A stretch of 64,000 bases of DNA from GCA-003244245 sp050700055 (GCA_050700055.1 JBOHGE010000002.1:196022-260021), one strand, 5' to 3'. Counted from the first letter of the stretch, positions 1 to 9,567 are shown. Notes: generated by a model from the sequence alone, not told the origin. Program-made: numbers and translations.

Positions 1-35
1 GCGGCGGCCTGATCGGCCGGCTTGGATGGGCTCAT
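1..35 (-). CDS. 5' end of a divergent gene cut by the window edge
   Basis: On the minus strand an ATG at position 35 opens a frame reading MSPSKPADQAA that runs off the window. A TACATT hexamer about 20 bases upstream could be a -10 element. Only eleven codons are visible, so the product cannot be named. It would be transcribed divergently from the SARP gene that starts at 231. Confidence 0.3.
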   Translation of the reverse strand, partial: MSPSKPADQAA

Positions 36-230
36 CGAATCACCGCGGGGGCGAATGTATGCTGTCACAGACAGTGACCTGACCCGAACGTGTAGTGATC
101 AGGTCGTGCGTGAGCGGATATGATCTCGTCCACTGCTGCCTCCGCGATAGGGGAGAACTCGGGGTGGGCAGCATGCGCGTGACAACTGAAAAGCAACTGA
201 AGCGCCACTGGAGCGGGGTCTGGAGGCACT

Positions 231-2483
231 GTGGAATTTATTGTTTTAGGGCCGTTGGAGGTTCTGGACCAGCATCGTCGTATCGAGGTGTCCAGCACCA
301 AGGAGCGGCTGCTGCTGGCTGTGCTCGTGGTACACGCCAACCAGTTGGTGTCGGCCGAGCGGTTGATCGAGGTGCTCTGGGGCGCCGAGCCACCGGCCAC
401 CGCAGCGAACACCTTGCAAACCCACGTTTCTCACCTGCGCCGGGCGCTGGAGCCCGATCGCGCCCCGCGGGCTCAAGACGGCGTGCTGCGTACCCGCCGC
501 CAGGGTTATCTGCTGGCCGCCGCTCCCGACGCGATCGACGCGGTGCGGTTCGAGCGATTAGCTCGTGCGGGTCGTGATGCGCTGCCTGCCGACCCGGAGC
601 GGGCCGCCGAGACACTGAACCGTGCGTTGGCATTGTGGCGCGGCGAGCCACTGGGCGAATTCAGGTTCGAGTTGTTCGCCCAAGCCGAGATCACCCGGCT
701 CGTCGAGCTGCATTCGATCGTGTTGGAGGATCGCGCTGAGGCGGAGCTCGCCCTCGGCCGCCACGCCGCGTTGTGCAGCGAGTTGACCCGTGCGGTGACC
801 GAGTACCCGTTGCGAGAACGGCTGTGGTCCCAGCTCATCCGGGCTATGTACCGCTGCGGGCGCCAAGCCGACGCCCTGGGTGCCTATGCGCGGCTACGTG
901 AGCAGCTCAAAGAGCAACTTGGAATCGACCCGAGCCCGCAGCTGGTCCGGCTGCACGAGGCCGTGCTCGCCCAGCTTCCCGACCTGGACTGGCGACCACC
1001 CGAGCAACGGAGGCGCGGGCCGGTCGAGGTGTCCGTGGCTGCAGTGCGCGCCGGTGGGCAGCCGATGGACGAAGCCCGCGATGCATTAGCAGCGCATGAT
1101 TGGCAGCGTGCCGCCGAGCTGCTGTCCGCGGCGGATCGGGCGGGCGCACTGGCACCGCAGGACGTCGAGGGCTTGGCCGAAGCGCAGTTCTGGTTGGGGC
1201 ACCACCGGGAATCGTTGTCCGCGCGACAGCGCGCGCACCAGGCATACCTACAGGCCGGAGAACAGCGCCCGGCTGCTCGGACCGCCGCCTTGCTCGCGAT
1301 GCAACACGGGTTCTTCCGGCGTTTCTCGGTCGCCAGTGGCTGGTTTCATCGCGCGCAGCGGCTGCTGGAGAACGACTGCGACTGTGCCGAGCGGGGATAC
1401 CTGTTGTGGGCGGCCACGCTCATCGCGCTGGGATCCAGCGATCAAGAGGCGGCCTTGGCCGCCGCCCGGTCGACATACGACATGGGCGCGCGACACCGCG
1501 TCGCGGAGCTGCAGGCCATCGGGATGGCTTACCAGGGTTTGGTTTTCGTGCACCGAGGGCAGATCGCGAAGGGGCTGGCCCTGCTCGATGAGGGGATGGT
1601 GATGGCCGTCGGCGGGGGGCTCTCGCAGCTTGCCGCCGGGCAGATCTTCTGCATGACCATCAGTACCTGTCATGAGCTGGGTGACTTCCGGCGAGCCCAG
1701 GAATGGATCGAGGCCATTGAGGACTGCTGTGCGCGCACTGGGCTGAACAGCTTCCCCGGTGACTGCGAGACCCACCGCATCGGAATCATGATCAGCCGGG
1801 GTGCCTGGGCACTGGCCGAGCAGCAGGCCCGCCGGGCTTGCACCGCCATGCAGTGCTTCGACCTGGGCCACGTCGGCCTCGCTTTTGCCGGCATCGGTGA
1901 GATCCGGTTGCGCCTCGGCGACCTGGACAGTGCCGAGGATGCCTTTTCCAAGGCCGAGGAGCTGGGAGCCAGCCCATTGCCCGGCCGAGCCAGGCTGATG
2001 CTGCTGCGCGGTTGCCCCGCCGGAGCCGCCAAGCTGATCAATTCGGCGCTGGCCGGTGACGGGTGGGACCGTTTGGGCCGGACCCGGCTGTTGCCGGAAC
2101 AGGTGGCCCTCGCGCTGGCCGTCGACGATCTCGGCACCGCCCGCGGCGCGGTAGCCGAGCTGACCGAGTCGGCGCAGACCTACGGCAGCCAGGCGTTGGT
2201 CGCGGCGGCCGAGACCGCTCGCGGCGCGTTGCTGCTGGCCACCGGTGAGGACGACCCGCTGGGGCCGTTGCACCGTGGCGTCCAGTTGTGGCGTGCGGTC
2301 GGGGCGCCCTACGAGAGCGCGCGGACCCAGGTGTTGCTGGCCACCGCGCTGGATCGGGCCGGCCTGCTGGAAGCGGCACGGTTGGAGCTGGCTGCCGCCC
2401 GCGCCTGCTTCGAGCGGCTCGGTGCCCGGCTTGACGTCGAAGGTGTCGCCAAGCTCTCCGCTGGGTCGGGAGCCGTCGGCTGA
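231..2483 (+). CDS. SARP/AfsR-type transcriptional regulator with BTAD and TPR regions
   Basis: The 750-residue product opens with an OmpR-like winged helix (residues about 1-95), followed by a bacterial transcriptional activation domain (about 100-245) that ends in the typical LGIDPSPQLVRLHEAVL stretch. The remaining 500 residues are alpha-helical and TPR-like. No Walker A motif is visible, so the NB-ARC ATPase of full AfsR proteins appears to be missing. The GTG start at 231 follows a TGGAGG ribosome site five bases upstream. SARP proteins usually activate secondary-metabolite or other accessory promoters; the target here is unknown. The gene ends one base before the convergent membrane-protein gene. 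Confidence 0.88.
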   Translation: MEFIVLGPLEVLDQHRRIEVSSTKERLLLAVLVVHANQLVSAERLIEVLWGAEPPATAANTLQTHVSHLRRALEPDRAPRAQDGVLRTRRQGYLLAAAPDAIDAVRFERLARAGRDALPADPERAAETLNRALALWRGEPLGEFRFELFAQAEITRLVELHSIVLEDRAEAELALGRHAALCSELTRAVTEYPLRERLWSQLIRAMYRCGRQADALGAYARLREQLKEQLGIDPSPQLVRLHEAVLAQLPDLDWRPPEQRRRGPVEVSVAAVRAGGQPMDEARDALAAHDWQRAAELLSAADRAGALAPQDVEGLAEAQFWLGHHRESLSARQRAHQAYLQAGEQRPAARTAALLAMQHGFFRRFSVASGWFHRAQRLLENDCDCAERGYLLWAATLIALGSSDQEAALAAARSTYDMGARHRVAELQAIGMAYQGLVFVHRGQIAKGLALLDEGMVMAVGGGLSQLAAGQIFCMTISTCHELGDFRRAQEWIEAIEDCCARTGLNSFPGDCETHRIGIMISRGAWALAEQQARRACTAMQCFDLGHVGLAFAGIGEIRLRLGDLDSAEDAFSKAEELGASPLPGRARLMLLRGCPAGAAKLINSALAGDGWDRLGRTRLLPEQVALALAVDDLGTARGAVAELTESAQTYGSQALVAAAETARGALLLATGEDDPLGPLHRGVQLWRAVGAPYESARTQVLLATALDRAGLLEAARLELAAARACFERLGARLDVEGVAKLSAGSGAVG

Positions 2484-2484
2484 G

Positions 2485-3261
2485 TCAGGCCGGGGCCTGG
2501 TGGATGGGCTCCGGCGTGGTGGCGGGCAGCTGGCCGCGGGCGGCGACGTCCAGCGCTGCGGCTGCGGTGGGTGGCAGCCGCAGCGTCCCGCTGCGGTCCA
2601 GCTTGGCCAGCTCGGCTCGAGCCTTGGCGTAGGCGGCGATGCGTTCGGCGTCGTGGTCGGAGTCCCGGGCCATGGTGAGTAGCTTGATCGCCCGCTGCAC
2701 GGTGGCCCGCTCCGGCGCCGGGATGCTGGCCAGCCGGATGCGTTGCGCCGCGTCGCGTGCGGCGTGCCAGGCTTGCCATGCCTGCTCCACTGCGGTGGCG
2801 AAGCGAGCGCGGTGTGTGGCTGGTGGCTCGGTGGCGGTGTCCAGTGCCTGGGCTTCGGCGAAGGCGTCCACGAACCGGCCGGTGGACGGCACGGTGACAT
2901 CGGCCAGCGCGGGAAGCCGCAGTACCGCAAGCGGATCGCATTCGAACTGGCCGTATTCACTGCGCAGCTGGGCGAACCGGGCCCGGGTGGTCTGCCAGTC
3001 CGGCACCGGCGGGTGGGCCGGCGCCACCGCCGGATGCTGCCGCCGGCCCACCCGCCGGCGACGGCGGTGCAGCCGGCGAGCCACGACGAACGCCAACGCG
3101 AACGGTGCGAGGGCCGTCAGCATGGCGATCGCCGCCGCGGCGGCGGCTCCGACGACGGCCAGCAGCGCGGCGCCCAGCAGCACCAGCAGCACCAGCAGCG
3201 GACCGAAAGGCCGCCGCAGCCGACCCCGGCGGTGAAAATGATGGTAGGTCTGTCTGCCCAT
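2485..3261 (-). CDS. Hypothetical two-segment membrane protein
   Basis: The 258-residue product has a basic N-terminus with clustered His/Arg, then one long hydrophobic stretch (about residues 19-62) able to form two membrane helices, then an RRLHRRRRR cytoplasmic anchor. The soluble C-terminal 180 residues are Ala/Arg rich and mostly helical, with no recognised catalytic motif. It is convergent with the SARP gene (one-base gap) and divergent from pyc, with which it shares a 166-base intergenic region. I do not recognise the family. Confidence 0.65.
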   Translation of the reverse strand: MGRQTYHHFHRRGRLRRPFGPLLVLLVLLGAALLAVVGAAAAAAIAMLTALAPFALAFVVARRLHRRRRRVGRRQHPAVAPAHPPVPDWQTTRARFAQLRSEYGQFECDPLAVLRLPALADVTVPSTGRFVDAFAEAQALDTATEPPATHRARFATAVEQAWQAWHAARDAAQRIRLASIPAPERATVQRAIKLLTMARDSDHDAERIAAYAKARAELAKLDRSGTLRLPPTAAAALDVAARGQLPATTPEPIHQAPA

Positions 3262-3427
3262 GGCCGCGTCCTTTCCGGGTTGTCACATCCTTGATACCCG
3301 TTTTGGCGCTCGCCCGGGACAGCTACCGCGCCGGACAGATTTCAGCATGCCCGGCGACCCCCATCACCTGGGATGATGCAGGTGACGAACCGGTAACTGA
3401 TCCGGTTGCGCGGAGGGGAGCTGGCAC

Positions 3428-6400
3428 GTGTTCAGCAAGCTGCTGGTCGCCAACCGCGGGGAGATCGCGATCCGGGCGTTTCGCGCCGCCTACGAACTGG
3501 GCTGCCCGACGGTCGCGGTGTTCGCCTATGAGGACCGCAACTCCGAGCATCGGCTCAAGGCATACGAGGCGTACCAGATCGGCGAGAAAGGCCATCCGGT
3601 TCGCGCCTACCTCTCGGTGGACGAGATCATCCGAGCCGCCGAGCGCGCCGGGGCTGACGCCGTCTACCCCGGTTACGGTTTCCTGTCGGAGAACCCGGAG
3701 CTGGCCACCGCCTGCCAGCAGGCCGGCATCACCTTCGTCGGGCCGCCACCTGACGTGCTGGCGCTGGCCGGCAACAAGTCGCGGGCGGTGGCTGCGGCGC
3801 GTGCGGCCGGCGTTCCGGTGCTGGCATCCTGCCCCCCGTCCGCCGACATCGATCAACTGATGGCCGCCGCTGACGGGATCGGGTTTCCGATCTTCGTCAA
3901 GGCCGTCGCCGGTGGTGGTGGGCGTGGTATGCGTCGGGTCGGCTCACCTCGCGGCCTGCGCGACGCGCTGGTGGCGGCCTCCCGCGAGGCTGAGTCGGCC
4001 TTCGGTGACCCGACGGTGTTCCTGGAGCGGGCCGTCCTGGACCCCCGGCACATCGAGGTGCAGGTCCTCGCCGATGCGACCGGCAAGGTGATCCACCTCT
4101 ACGAGCGGGACTGCTCGGTGCAGCGGCGCCACCAGAAGGTCGTGGAGATCGCCCCCGCGCTGAACCTGGATCCTGATCTGCGGGCGCGGATCTGCGCTGA
4201 CGCGGTGGCCTTCGCCCGGCACATCGGTTACGTCAACGCGGGCACCGTGGAGTTCCTCGTCGACCCGGCGGGTGCCCACGTGTTCATCGAGATGAACCCG
4301 CGCATCCAGGTTGAGCACACGGTGACCGAGGAGATCACCGACATCGACCTGGTCGCGTCCCAGTTGCGGATCGCGGCCGGACAGACCCTGGCCTCCCTGG
4401 GGTTGTCCCAGGACGCAATCGTGCTGCACGGTGCTGCGCTGCAGTGCCGGATCACCACCGAGGACCCGGCCAACGACTTCCGCCCGGATGTCGGGACGGT
4501 CACCGCGTACCGTTCCGCCAGCGGGGCCGGGGTCCGGCTGGACGGCGGCACCGTGTACCCGGGTGCCCAGATCAGCCCGCATTTCGACTCCATGCTGGTC
4601 AAGGTGACCTGCCGGGGACGGGACTTTAGGTCTGCCCTGCTCCGGGCACGCCGGGCGATCGCCGAGTTCCGGATCCGCGGGGTGCACACCAACATCCCGT
4701 TCCTGCTTGCGCTGCTCGACGAGCCGGACTTCGTGGCAGGCAAGGTCACCACCTCCTTCATCGAGCAGCGGCCGCGCCTGCTCTCCACTCGGCAGCCCGC
4801 GGACCGCGGCACCCGGTTGCTGACCTACCTCGGCGACGTGACGGTGAACCGGCCGCACGGTGAGCCCCCCAAACTGGTCGCCCCGGCTAGCAAGCTGCCG
4901 CACATCGAGCTGGACCGCCCACCACCGACCGGATCCCGCCACCAGCTCCTCGCGCTGGGCCCAGCGGAGTTCGCGCGCTGGTTGCGGGCCCGCGGCAGCG
5001 TCGCCGTCACGGACACCACATTCCGGGACGCCCACCAGTCGCTGCTCGCGACCCGGGTGCGCACCACCGACCTCGTCGCCGTGGCACCCTACGTCGCCCG
5101 GATGACCTCGCAACTGTTGTCGCTGGAGTGCTGGGGTGGGGCGACCTACGACGTGGCGCTGCGCTTCCTCGCCGAGAACCCGTGGGAGCGGCTGGCAGCG
5201 TTGCGCGAGGCGGTACCGAACCTGTGCCTGCAGATGCTGCTGCGCGGGCGCAACACCGTCGGCTACACGCCGTACCCGACGGAGGTGACCGCTGCCTTCG
5301 TCGAGCAGGCTGTGCAGACCGGCGTGGACATCTTCCGGATCTTCGATGCGCTCAACGACGTCTCCCAGATGCGCCCGGCCATCGACGCGGTGTGCGAGAC
5401 CGGCCAAGCCGTCGCCGAGGTGGCGTTGTGCTACACCGCCGATCTGTCCGATCCCGCTGAGCAGCTGTACACACTGGACTACTACCTGCGGCTGGCCGAG
5501 CAGATCGTCGCGGCCGGTGCCCACGTGCTGGCCATCAAGGACATGGCCGGCCTGCTCCGGCCGCCCGCGGCCCGCACCCTGGTGACCGCGCTGCGCAGCA
5601 GGTTCGACCTGCCGGTGCACCTGCACACCCACGACACTCCCGGTGGGCAGCTCGCCACCCTGCTCGCCGCGATCGACGTCGGGGTGGACGCGGTGGACGC
5701 AGCGACGGCCGCCATGGCCGGGACCACCTCCCAGCCGGCGATGTCGGCGCTGGTCGCGGCCACCGACCACACCGAGCGCAGCACCGGGCTGGACCTGCAG
5801 GCGGTCTGTGACCTGGAGCCCTACTGGGAGCTGGTGCGCAAGGTCTACGCGCCTTTCGAGTCAGGCTTGGCCTCGCCCACCGGGCGGGTCTATCACCACG
5901 AGATCCCTGGCGGCCAGCTGTCCAACCTGCGCCAGCAGGCCGTGGCGCTGGGTCTGGCGGACCGGTTCGAGCAGATCGAGGAGGCTTACGCAGCGGCCGA
6001 CCGGATGCTCGGGCGGCTGGTGAAGGTCACCCCGTCCTCCAAGGTGGTCGGGGATCTGGCCCTGCACTTGGTCGGTGCCGGTGTCGAGCCGAAGGACTTC
6101 GAGGCCGACCCGGCGCGGTTCGACATCCCCGACTCGGTGATCGGATTCCTGCACGGTGAGCTGGGTGATCCTCCCGGGGGTTGGCCAGAACCCTTACGCA
6201 GCAAGGCATTGGCGGGTCGTAGCGGTCCTAAGGGGATCGCGGAGCTGTCCGCTGAGGACCGCAAGGGCTTGCAGACCGACCGGACGCGGACCCTCAACCG
6301 GCTGCTGTTCGCCGGCCCCACCGCAGAGTTCGAGGAACATCGTCGGGCCTACGGGGACACCTCGGTGCTGCCCAGCCGGGAGTTCTTCTACGGGCTGCGT

Positions 6401-6811
6401 CCCGGCCAGGAGCACGCCGTGGACCTCGATCCGGGAGTGCGACTGCTGATCCAGCTCCAGGCGATCGGCGATGCCGACGAGCGCGGCATGCGCACCGTGA
6501 TGTGCACCCTCAACGGCCAGCTGCGGCTGCTGCAGGTCCAAGATCGCTCCATCGACTCGACGGTCCCGGTTGCCGAGAAGGCCGACCGGTCCAACAGCGA
6601 CCACATTCCGGCACCGTTCGCCGGCGTGGTCACCTTGCAGGTGTCCGAAGGCGACACCGTGTCCGCCGGGCAGCCGGTGGCCACCATCGAGGCGATGAAG
6701 ATGGAAGCCGGCATCACCGCGCCCAAGCCCGGCACCGTCGCCCGGCTGGCGATCAAGGCCGTGCAGCAGGTGGAAGGGGGTGATCTGATCTTGGAGCTGC
6801 GCTCCTTGTGA
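3428..6811 (+). CDS. pyc: Pyruvate carboxylase
   Basis: This cytosolic biotin enzyme makes oxaloacetate from pyruvate, bicarbonate and ATP (anaplerosis). The 1127-residue product has the full single-chain layout. The biotin carboxylase/ATP-grasp region (about 1-450) starts with LLVANRGEIAIRAFRAA and has the glycine loop GGGGRGMR near residue 162. The carboxyltransferase barrel begins near 529 with DTTFRDAHQSL, and the biotinyl domain has its acceptor Lys at 1091 in EAMKME, 36 residues from the end. Length is normal. The GTG start has GGAGGGGAG just upstream. It heads the pyc-rsmD-coaD run found in mycobacteria and relatives. Its stop codon lies inside a perfect 52-bp palindrome. Confidence 0.97.
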   Translation: MFSKLLVANRGEIAIRAFRAAYELGCPTVAVFAYEDRNSEHRLKAYEAYQIGEKGHPVRAYLSVDEIIRAAERAGADAVYPGYGFLSENPELATACQQAGITFVGPPPDVLALAGNKSRAVAAARAAGVPVLASCPPSADIDQLMAAADGIGFPIFVKAVAGGGGRGMRRVGSPRGLRDALVAASREAESAFGDPTVFLERAVLDPRHIEVQVLADATGKVIHLYERDCSVQRRHQKVVEIAPALNLDPDLRARICADAVAFARHIGYVNAGTVEFLVDPAGAHVFIEMNPRIQVEHTVTEEITDIDLVASQLRIAAGQTLASLGLSQDAIVLHGAALQCRITTEDPANDFRPDVGTVTAYRSASGAGVRLDGGTVYPGAQISPHFDSMLVKVTCRGRDFRSALLRARRAIAEFRIRGVHTNIPFLLALLDEPDFVAGKVTTSFIEQRPRLLSTRQPADRGTRLLTYLGDVTVNRPHGEPPKLVAPASKLPHIELDRPPPTGSRHQLLALGPAEFARWLRARGSVAVTDTTFRDAHQSLLATRVRTTDLVAVAPYVARMTSQLLSLECWGGATYDVALRFLAENPWERLAALREAVPNLCLQMLLRGRNTVGYTPYPTEVTAAFVEQAVQTGVDIFRIFDALNDVSQMRPAIDAVCETGQAVAEVALCYTADLSDPAEQLYTLDYYLRLAEQIVAAGAHVLAIKDMAGLLRPPAARTLVTALRSRFDLPVHLHTHDTPGGQLATLLAAIDVGVDAVDAATAAMAGTTSQPAMSALVAATDHTERSTGLDLQAVCDLEPYWELVRKVYAPFESGLASPTGRVYHHEIPGGQLSNLRQQAVALGLADRFEQIEEAYAAADRMLGRLVKVTPSSKVVGDLALHLVGAGVEPKDFEADPARFDIPDSVIGFLHGELGDPPGGWPEPLRSKALAGRSGPKGIAELSAEDRKGLQTDRTRTLNRLLFAGPTAEFEEHRRAYGDTSVLPSREFFYGLRPGQEHAVDLDPGVRLLIQLQAIGDADERGMRTVMCTLNGQLRLLQVQDRSIDSTVPVAEKADRSNSDHIPAPFAGVVTLQVSEGDTVSAGQPVATIEAMKMEAGITAPKPGTVARLAIKAVQQVEGGDLILELRSL

Positions 6812-6853
6812 GTGGCAAACAGTGTTATAACACTGTTTGCCACTCACAAGGAG
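6802..6853. repeat. Perfect 52-bp palindrome over the pyc stop codon
   Basis: Two 26-base arms (6802-6827 and 6828-6853) are exact reverse complements with no spacer; the centre reads GTGTTATAACAC. The left arm contains the last two and a half codons and the TGA of pyc. The right arm ends in AAGGAG, 27 bases before the rsmD start. There is no T-tract, so it is not a textbook intrinsic terminator, but the RNA would form a very stable hairpin at the gene boundary. On double-stranded DNA it could extrude as a cruciform or be a dyad protein site. Confidence 0.93.
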
Positions 6854-6880
6854 GTCACCCGGCTCCGCCATTATGGAGGC

Positions 6881-7456
6881 GTGACACGGATCGTGGCGGG
6901 GGTGGCCGGCGGGCGGCGGCTGGCTGTGCCGCCGCAGGGCACCCGACCGACGTCGGACCGGGTCCGGGAGGCGGTGTTCAGCGCATTGCAGGCCCGCCGG
7001 AACCTCGACGGCGCCCGGGTGCTCGATCTGTACGCCGGATCCGGCGCGCTGGGGTTGGAGGCGCTGTCCCGCGGCGCGGCGCACGCCCGGTTCGTGGAGT
7101 CTGACCGGCGCGCGGCAGCTGTGCTGCGCCGCAACGTCGAGACGTTGGGGCTGCCTGGGGCGCAGGTGACGACTGGTGCGGTGCAGGCGGTGCTGCATGG
7201 TGACCCCGGCGAGCCTTACGACGTGGTCCTCGCCGACCCGCCCTACGCCCTGGACGAGGCGACGCTGGCCGGCGTGTTGAGCGCCCTGGTCACCGGTGGC
7301 TGGCTGGCCGGCTCGGCGCTGCTCGTGGTGGAACGTGCAGCCAGGGCACTCGAGCCGACCTGGCCCGATGGTGTGGTGGAGATCACCCATCGGCGGTATG
7401 GCGATACCGTGGTGTACTACGGTCATGCGGAGCGCGGTGTGTCCCGGCTCTTATGA
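6881..7456 (+). CDS. rsmD: 16S rRNA (guanine-966-N2)-methyltransferase
   Basis: RsmD methylates G966 of 16S rRNA using S-adenosylmethionine during 30S assembly. The 191-residue product starts with the family hallmark TRIVAGVAGGRRLAVP, followed by GTRPTSDRVREAVFSAL. The SAM-binding motif is LDLYAGSGALGLEALSRG, and the catalytic DPPY is at residues 119-122. I chose the GTG at 6881 because TGGAGG lies just upstream and the protein then begins as in relatives; the frame is open back to 6812 inside the palindrome. The 3' end overlaps coaD by 32 bases. Confidence 0.94.
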   Translation: MTRIVAGVAGGRRLAVPPQGTRPTSDRVREAVFSALQARRNLDGARVLDLYAGSGALGLEALSRGAAHARFVESDRRAAAVLRRNVETLGLPGAQVTTGAVQAVLHGDPGEPYDVVLADPPYALDEATLAGVLSALVTGGWLAGSALLVVERAARALEPTWPDGVVEITHRRYGDTVVYYGHAERGVSRLL

Positions 7457-7904
7457 CCCCGCGACCAACGGGCACCTCGACATCATCGAGCGGGCCGCGG
7501 TCCAGTTCGATGAGGTTGTGGTCGCCGTTCTGATCAACAAGACCAAGAGCTGCCTGTTCGAGGTCGGCGACCGGATGGCCATGCTCAAGGAGATCACCGC
7601 GGACCTGCCCAACGTCAGGGTCGACTCCTGGCACGGGCTGCTGGTGGACTACTGCCGGGCCAACGGGATCGCGACGATCGTCAAGGGCCTGCGCGCGGTC
7701 AGTGATTTCGACTACGAGTTGCAGATGGCTCAGCTGAACTACCAGCTGTCCGGAGTGGACACGATGTTCATGCCGAGCAACCCCACCTACAGCTTCCTGT
7801 CCAGCTCACTGGTCAAGGAGGTCGCCACCTACGGCGGTGACGTCGGCCATCTACTGCCGGCCACGGTGCACCAACGCCTGATCAGCCGGCTCGCCCAGTC
7901 GTGA
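7425..7904 (+). CDS. coaD: Phosphopantetheine adenylyltransferase
   Basis: CoaD transfers AMP from ATP to 4'-phosphopantetheine, the penultimate step of coenzyme A synthesis. The 159-residue product begins MRSAVCPGSYDPATNGHLDI, carrying the nucleotidyltransferase TxGH motif (TNGH), and ends with the family's SSSLVKEVATYGGDV region. Length is normal. The start overlaps the end of rsmD, which suggests translational coupling; the frame is open further upstream, but that stretch has no CoaD character. Confidence 0.96.
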   Translation: MRSAVCPGSYDPATNGHLDIIERAAVQFDEVVVAVLINKTKSCLFEVGDRMAMLKEITADLPNVRVDSWHGLLVDYCRANGIATIVKGLRAVSDFDYELQMAQLNYQLSGVDTMFMPSNPTYSFLSSSLVKEVATYGGDVGHLLPATVHQRLISRLAQS

Positions 7905-8005
7905 CACGCCGCGCACCGCGCGCTGCCGGGTCTGAGCTGCCCGGGCGGGCACACTGATCACTCGTGGCTGACGACGCTGTGGTTGACGACACCAAGGAGG
8001 GGCCG

Positions 8006-8713
8006 GTGTACCGGGTCTTCGAGGCGCTCGACGAGCTCGTGACCACTGTGGAGGAGGCGCGCGGCGTGCCGATGACGTCGAGCTGCGTGGTGCCCCGCGG
8101 GGATGTGCTCGAGCTGCTCGACGACGTCCGTGATGCGATTCCCACCGAGCTCGACGATGCTCAGGACGTGCTGGACCATCGCGACGAGCTGGTGGACACC
8201 GCACAGCGGGAGGCGCAACGGGAGCGCGAGGAAGCCCGTACCGAGGCAGAGCGGACGGTGACCGGCGCCCGTGACGAGGCCGAGAAGCTGGTCGCCGAGG
8301 CTCGTGCCTGCGCCGAGTCGATGGTCGCCGACGCGCAGGCTGAGGCCGAGCGCATCGCGGTCACCGGACGCCAGGAGTATCAGGAGCTCACCGGACGGGC
8401 TGAGGCCGAGGCTGAGCGCATGACGGCGGCCGGCAAGGCCGGCTATGAGCGGGCGGTCGCCGACGGCCGGGCCGAGCAGGCCCGGCTGGTGGAGCAGACC
8501 CAGGTGGTGCACGCTGCCCGTGCGGAGGCCGCCCGGATCCATGATGAGGCGAGTGCGGACGTGCAGCGGCTTCGTTCGGAATGCGACGCCTACGTCGAAG
8601 GCACGCTGGCGGAGTTCGAGGACCTGCTCAACCGTACGTTGCGCGCCATCAGCCGGGGCGGCCGTAGCCACGGCATGGCGACGCCGGCCGCAGCGGGCCA
8701 GTACCGCGGCTGA
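8006..8713 (+). CDS. sepIVA: DivIVA-like coiled-coil cell-division protein (SepIVA type)
   Basis: The product starts YRVFEALDELVTTVEEARGVP and VVPRGDVLELLDDVRDAIP, the conserved opening of the mycobacterial SepIVA protein (Rv2927c), which is encoded next to DUF177 and rnc in M. tuberculosis. The rest is a long Ala/Glu/Arg coiled coil (about residues 60-210) typical of DivIVA relatives that organise septation and polar growth at the inner membrane. I chose GTG 8006 because AAGGAGG sits five bases upstream and the family begins there; an in-frame GTG at 7964 would add 14 residues. 235 residues from the chosen start. Confidence 0.87.
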   Translation: MYRVFEALDELVTTVEEARGVPMTSSCVVPRGDVLELLDDVRDAIPTELDDAQDVLDHRDELVDTAQREAQREREEARTEAERTVTGARDEAEKLVAEARACAESMVADAQAEAERIAVTGRQEYQELTGRAEAEAERMTAAGKAGYERAVADGRAEQARLVEQTQVVHAARAEAARIHDEASADVQRLRSECDAYVEGTLAEFEDLLNRTLRAISRGGRSHGMATPAAAGQYRG

Positions 8714-8762
8714 GCCGGTCTGCCGTCAGCGCCGGGCTGCGGTCACTTACCCTTGAGTCCTG

Positions 8763-9293
8763 ATGCCACGCCATGCCGATCGTGCTCGCCCCAACCCGTC
8801 CGCACCATGGGTGATCGACACCCGGGAGCTGGGCAGGCGTCCTGGGGCGATGCGTTCCTATCACCGGACGGTCCCGCTGCCGGCTGGGCTGGGGCTGGAC
8901 GTGGTCGGGATCCCGCAGGGAGACGAGGTCGCGCTGGACGTCCGGCTGGAGTCGGTCATGGAGGGTGTGCTGGTGTCCGGCACGGCATCCGCACGGTTGA
9001 CCGGAGAGTGCGCCCGGTGCCTGGATCCGCTGATGGACCGCCTGGAGGTCGATCTGACCGAGCTGTTCGCCTACCCGGACACGGCAACCGATGAGACCAC
9101 GGATCCCGGCGAGGTCAGCCGGGTGGTCGACGACCTGGTCGACCTCGAGCCCGTGGTCCGCGACGCGGTGTTGCTGGCGCTTCCACAGGCTCCGGTGTGC
9201 CGCGACGACTGCCCCGGTCTGTGTCCCGAGTGCGGTGGCAAGCGGGCCGAACTCGGTACGGATCACTGGCATGACACAATGGACCCGCGCTGA
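8763..9293 (+). CDS. DUF177 (YceD-like) protein encoded before rpmF
   Basis: The 176-residue product belongs to the YceD/DUF177 family, almost always encoded directly before rpmF and linked to 23S rRNA or ribosome maturation. It carries RLTGECARCLDPL in the middle and a CRDDCPGLCPECGG cysteine cluster near the C-terminus that could bind a metal. The ATG at 8763 has no clear ribosome site; TACCCT about 15 bases upstream could be a -10 element for a short-leader transcript. Confidence 0.9.
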   Translation: MPRHADRARPNPSAPWVIDTRELGRRPGAMRSYHRTVPLPAGLGLDVVGIPQGDEVALDVRLESVMEGVLVSGTASARLTGECARCLDPLMDRLEVDLTELFAYPDTATDETTDPGEVSRVVDDLVDLEPVVRDAVLLALPQAPVCRDDCPGLCPECGGKRAELGTDHWHDTMDPR

Positions 9294-9363
9294 AGCAGTG
9301 TCTCAGTGCTGGTAACTCCGGTGATGAAATACCTCAGCGGTAGCGAAGAGGAGAACGACTGAC

Positions 9364-9546
9364 GTGGCCGTCCCGAAGCGCAGAATGTCGCGGTCGAACA
9401 CCCGCTCGCGGCGGGCACAGTGGAAGGCTACCGCGCCGACTCTCGCGGCCTGCTCGAACCGGGCTTGCCGGCAGCCGAAGCCCCCGCATCTGGCCTGCCC
9501 GCACTGCGGGAAGTATGACAACCGCCAGATCGCCCGGCCGGCCTGA
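9364..9546 (+). CDS. rpmF: 50S ribosomal protein L32
   Basis: The 60-residue protein opens MAVPKRRMSRSNTRSRRAQW, diagnostic for bacterial L32, and has cysteine pairs (CSNRAC and CPHCG) forming the zinc ribbon of the C+ version. GTG start with GAGGAG upstream. It sits between DUF177 and rnc, the usual arrangement. Confidence 0.97.
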   Translation: MAVPKRRMSRSNTRSRRAQWKATAPTLAACSNRACRQPKPPHLACPHCGKYDNRQIARPA

Positions 9547-9567
9547 CGCCGGCGACGAGACGAAGCC

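Noticed and set aside
3944..5770. 608-codon open frame on the minus strand within pyc
   Set aside because: It is antisense to a complete, well-conserved pyruvate carboxylase; long antisense frames are expected at this GC content and its translation is low-complexity with no domain.
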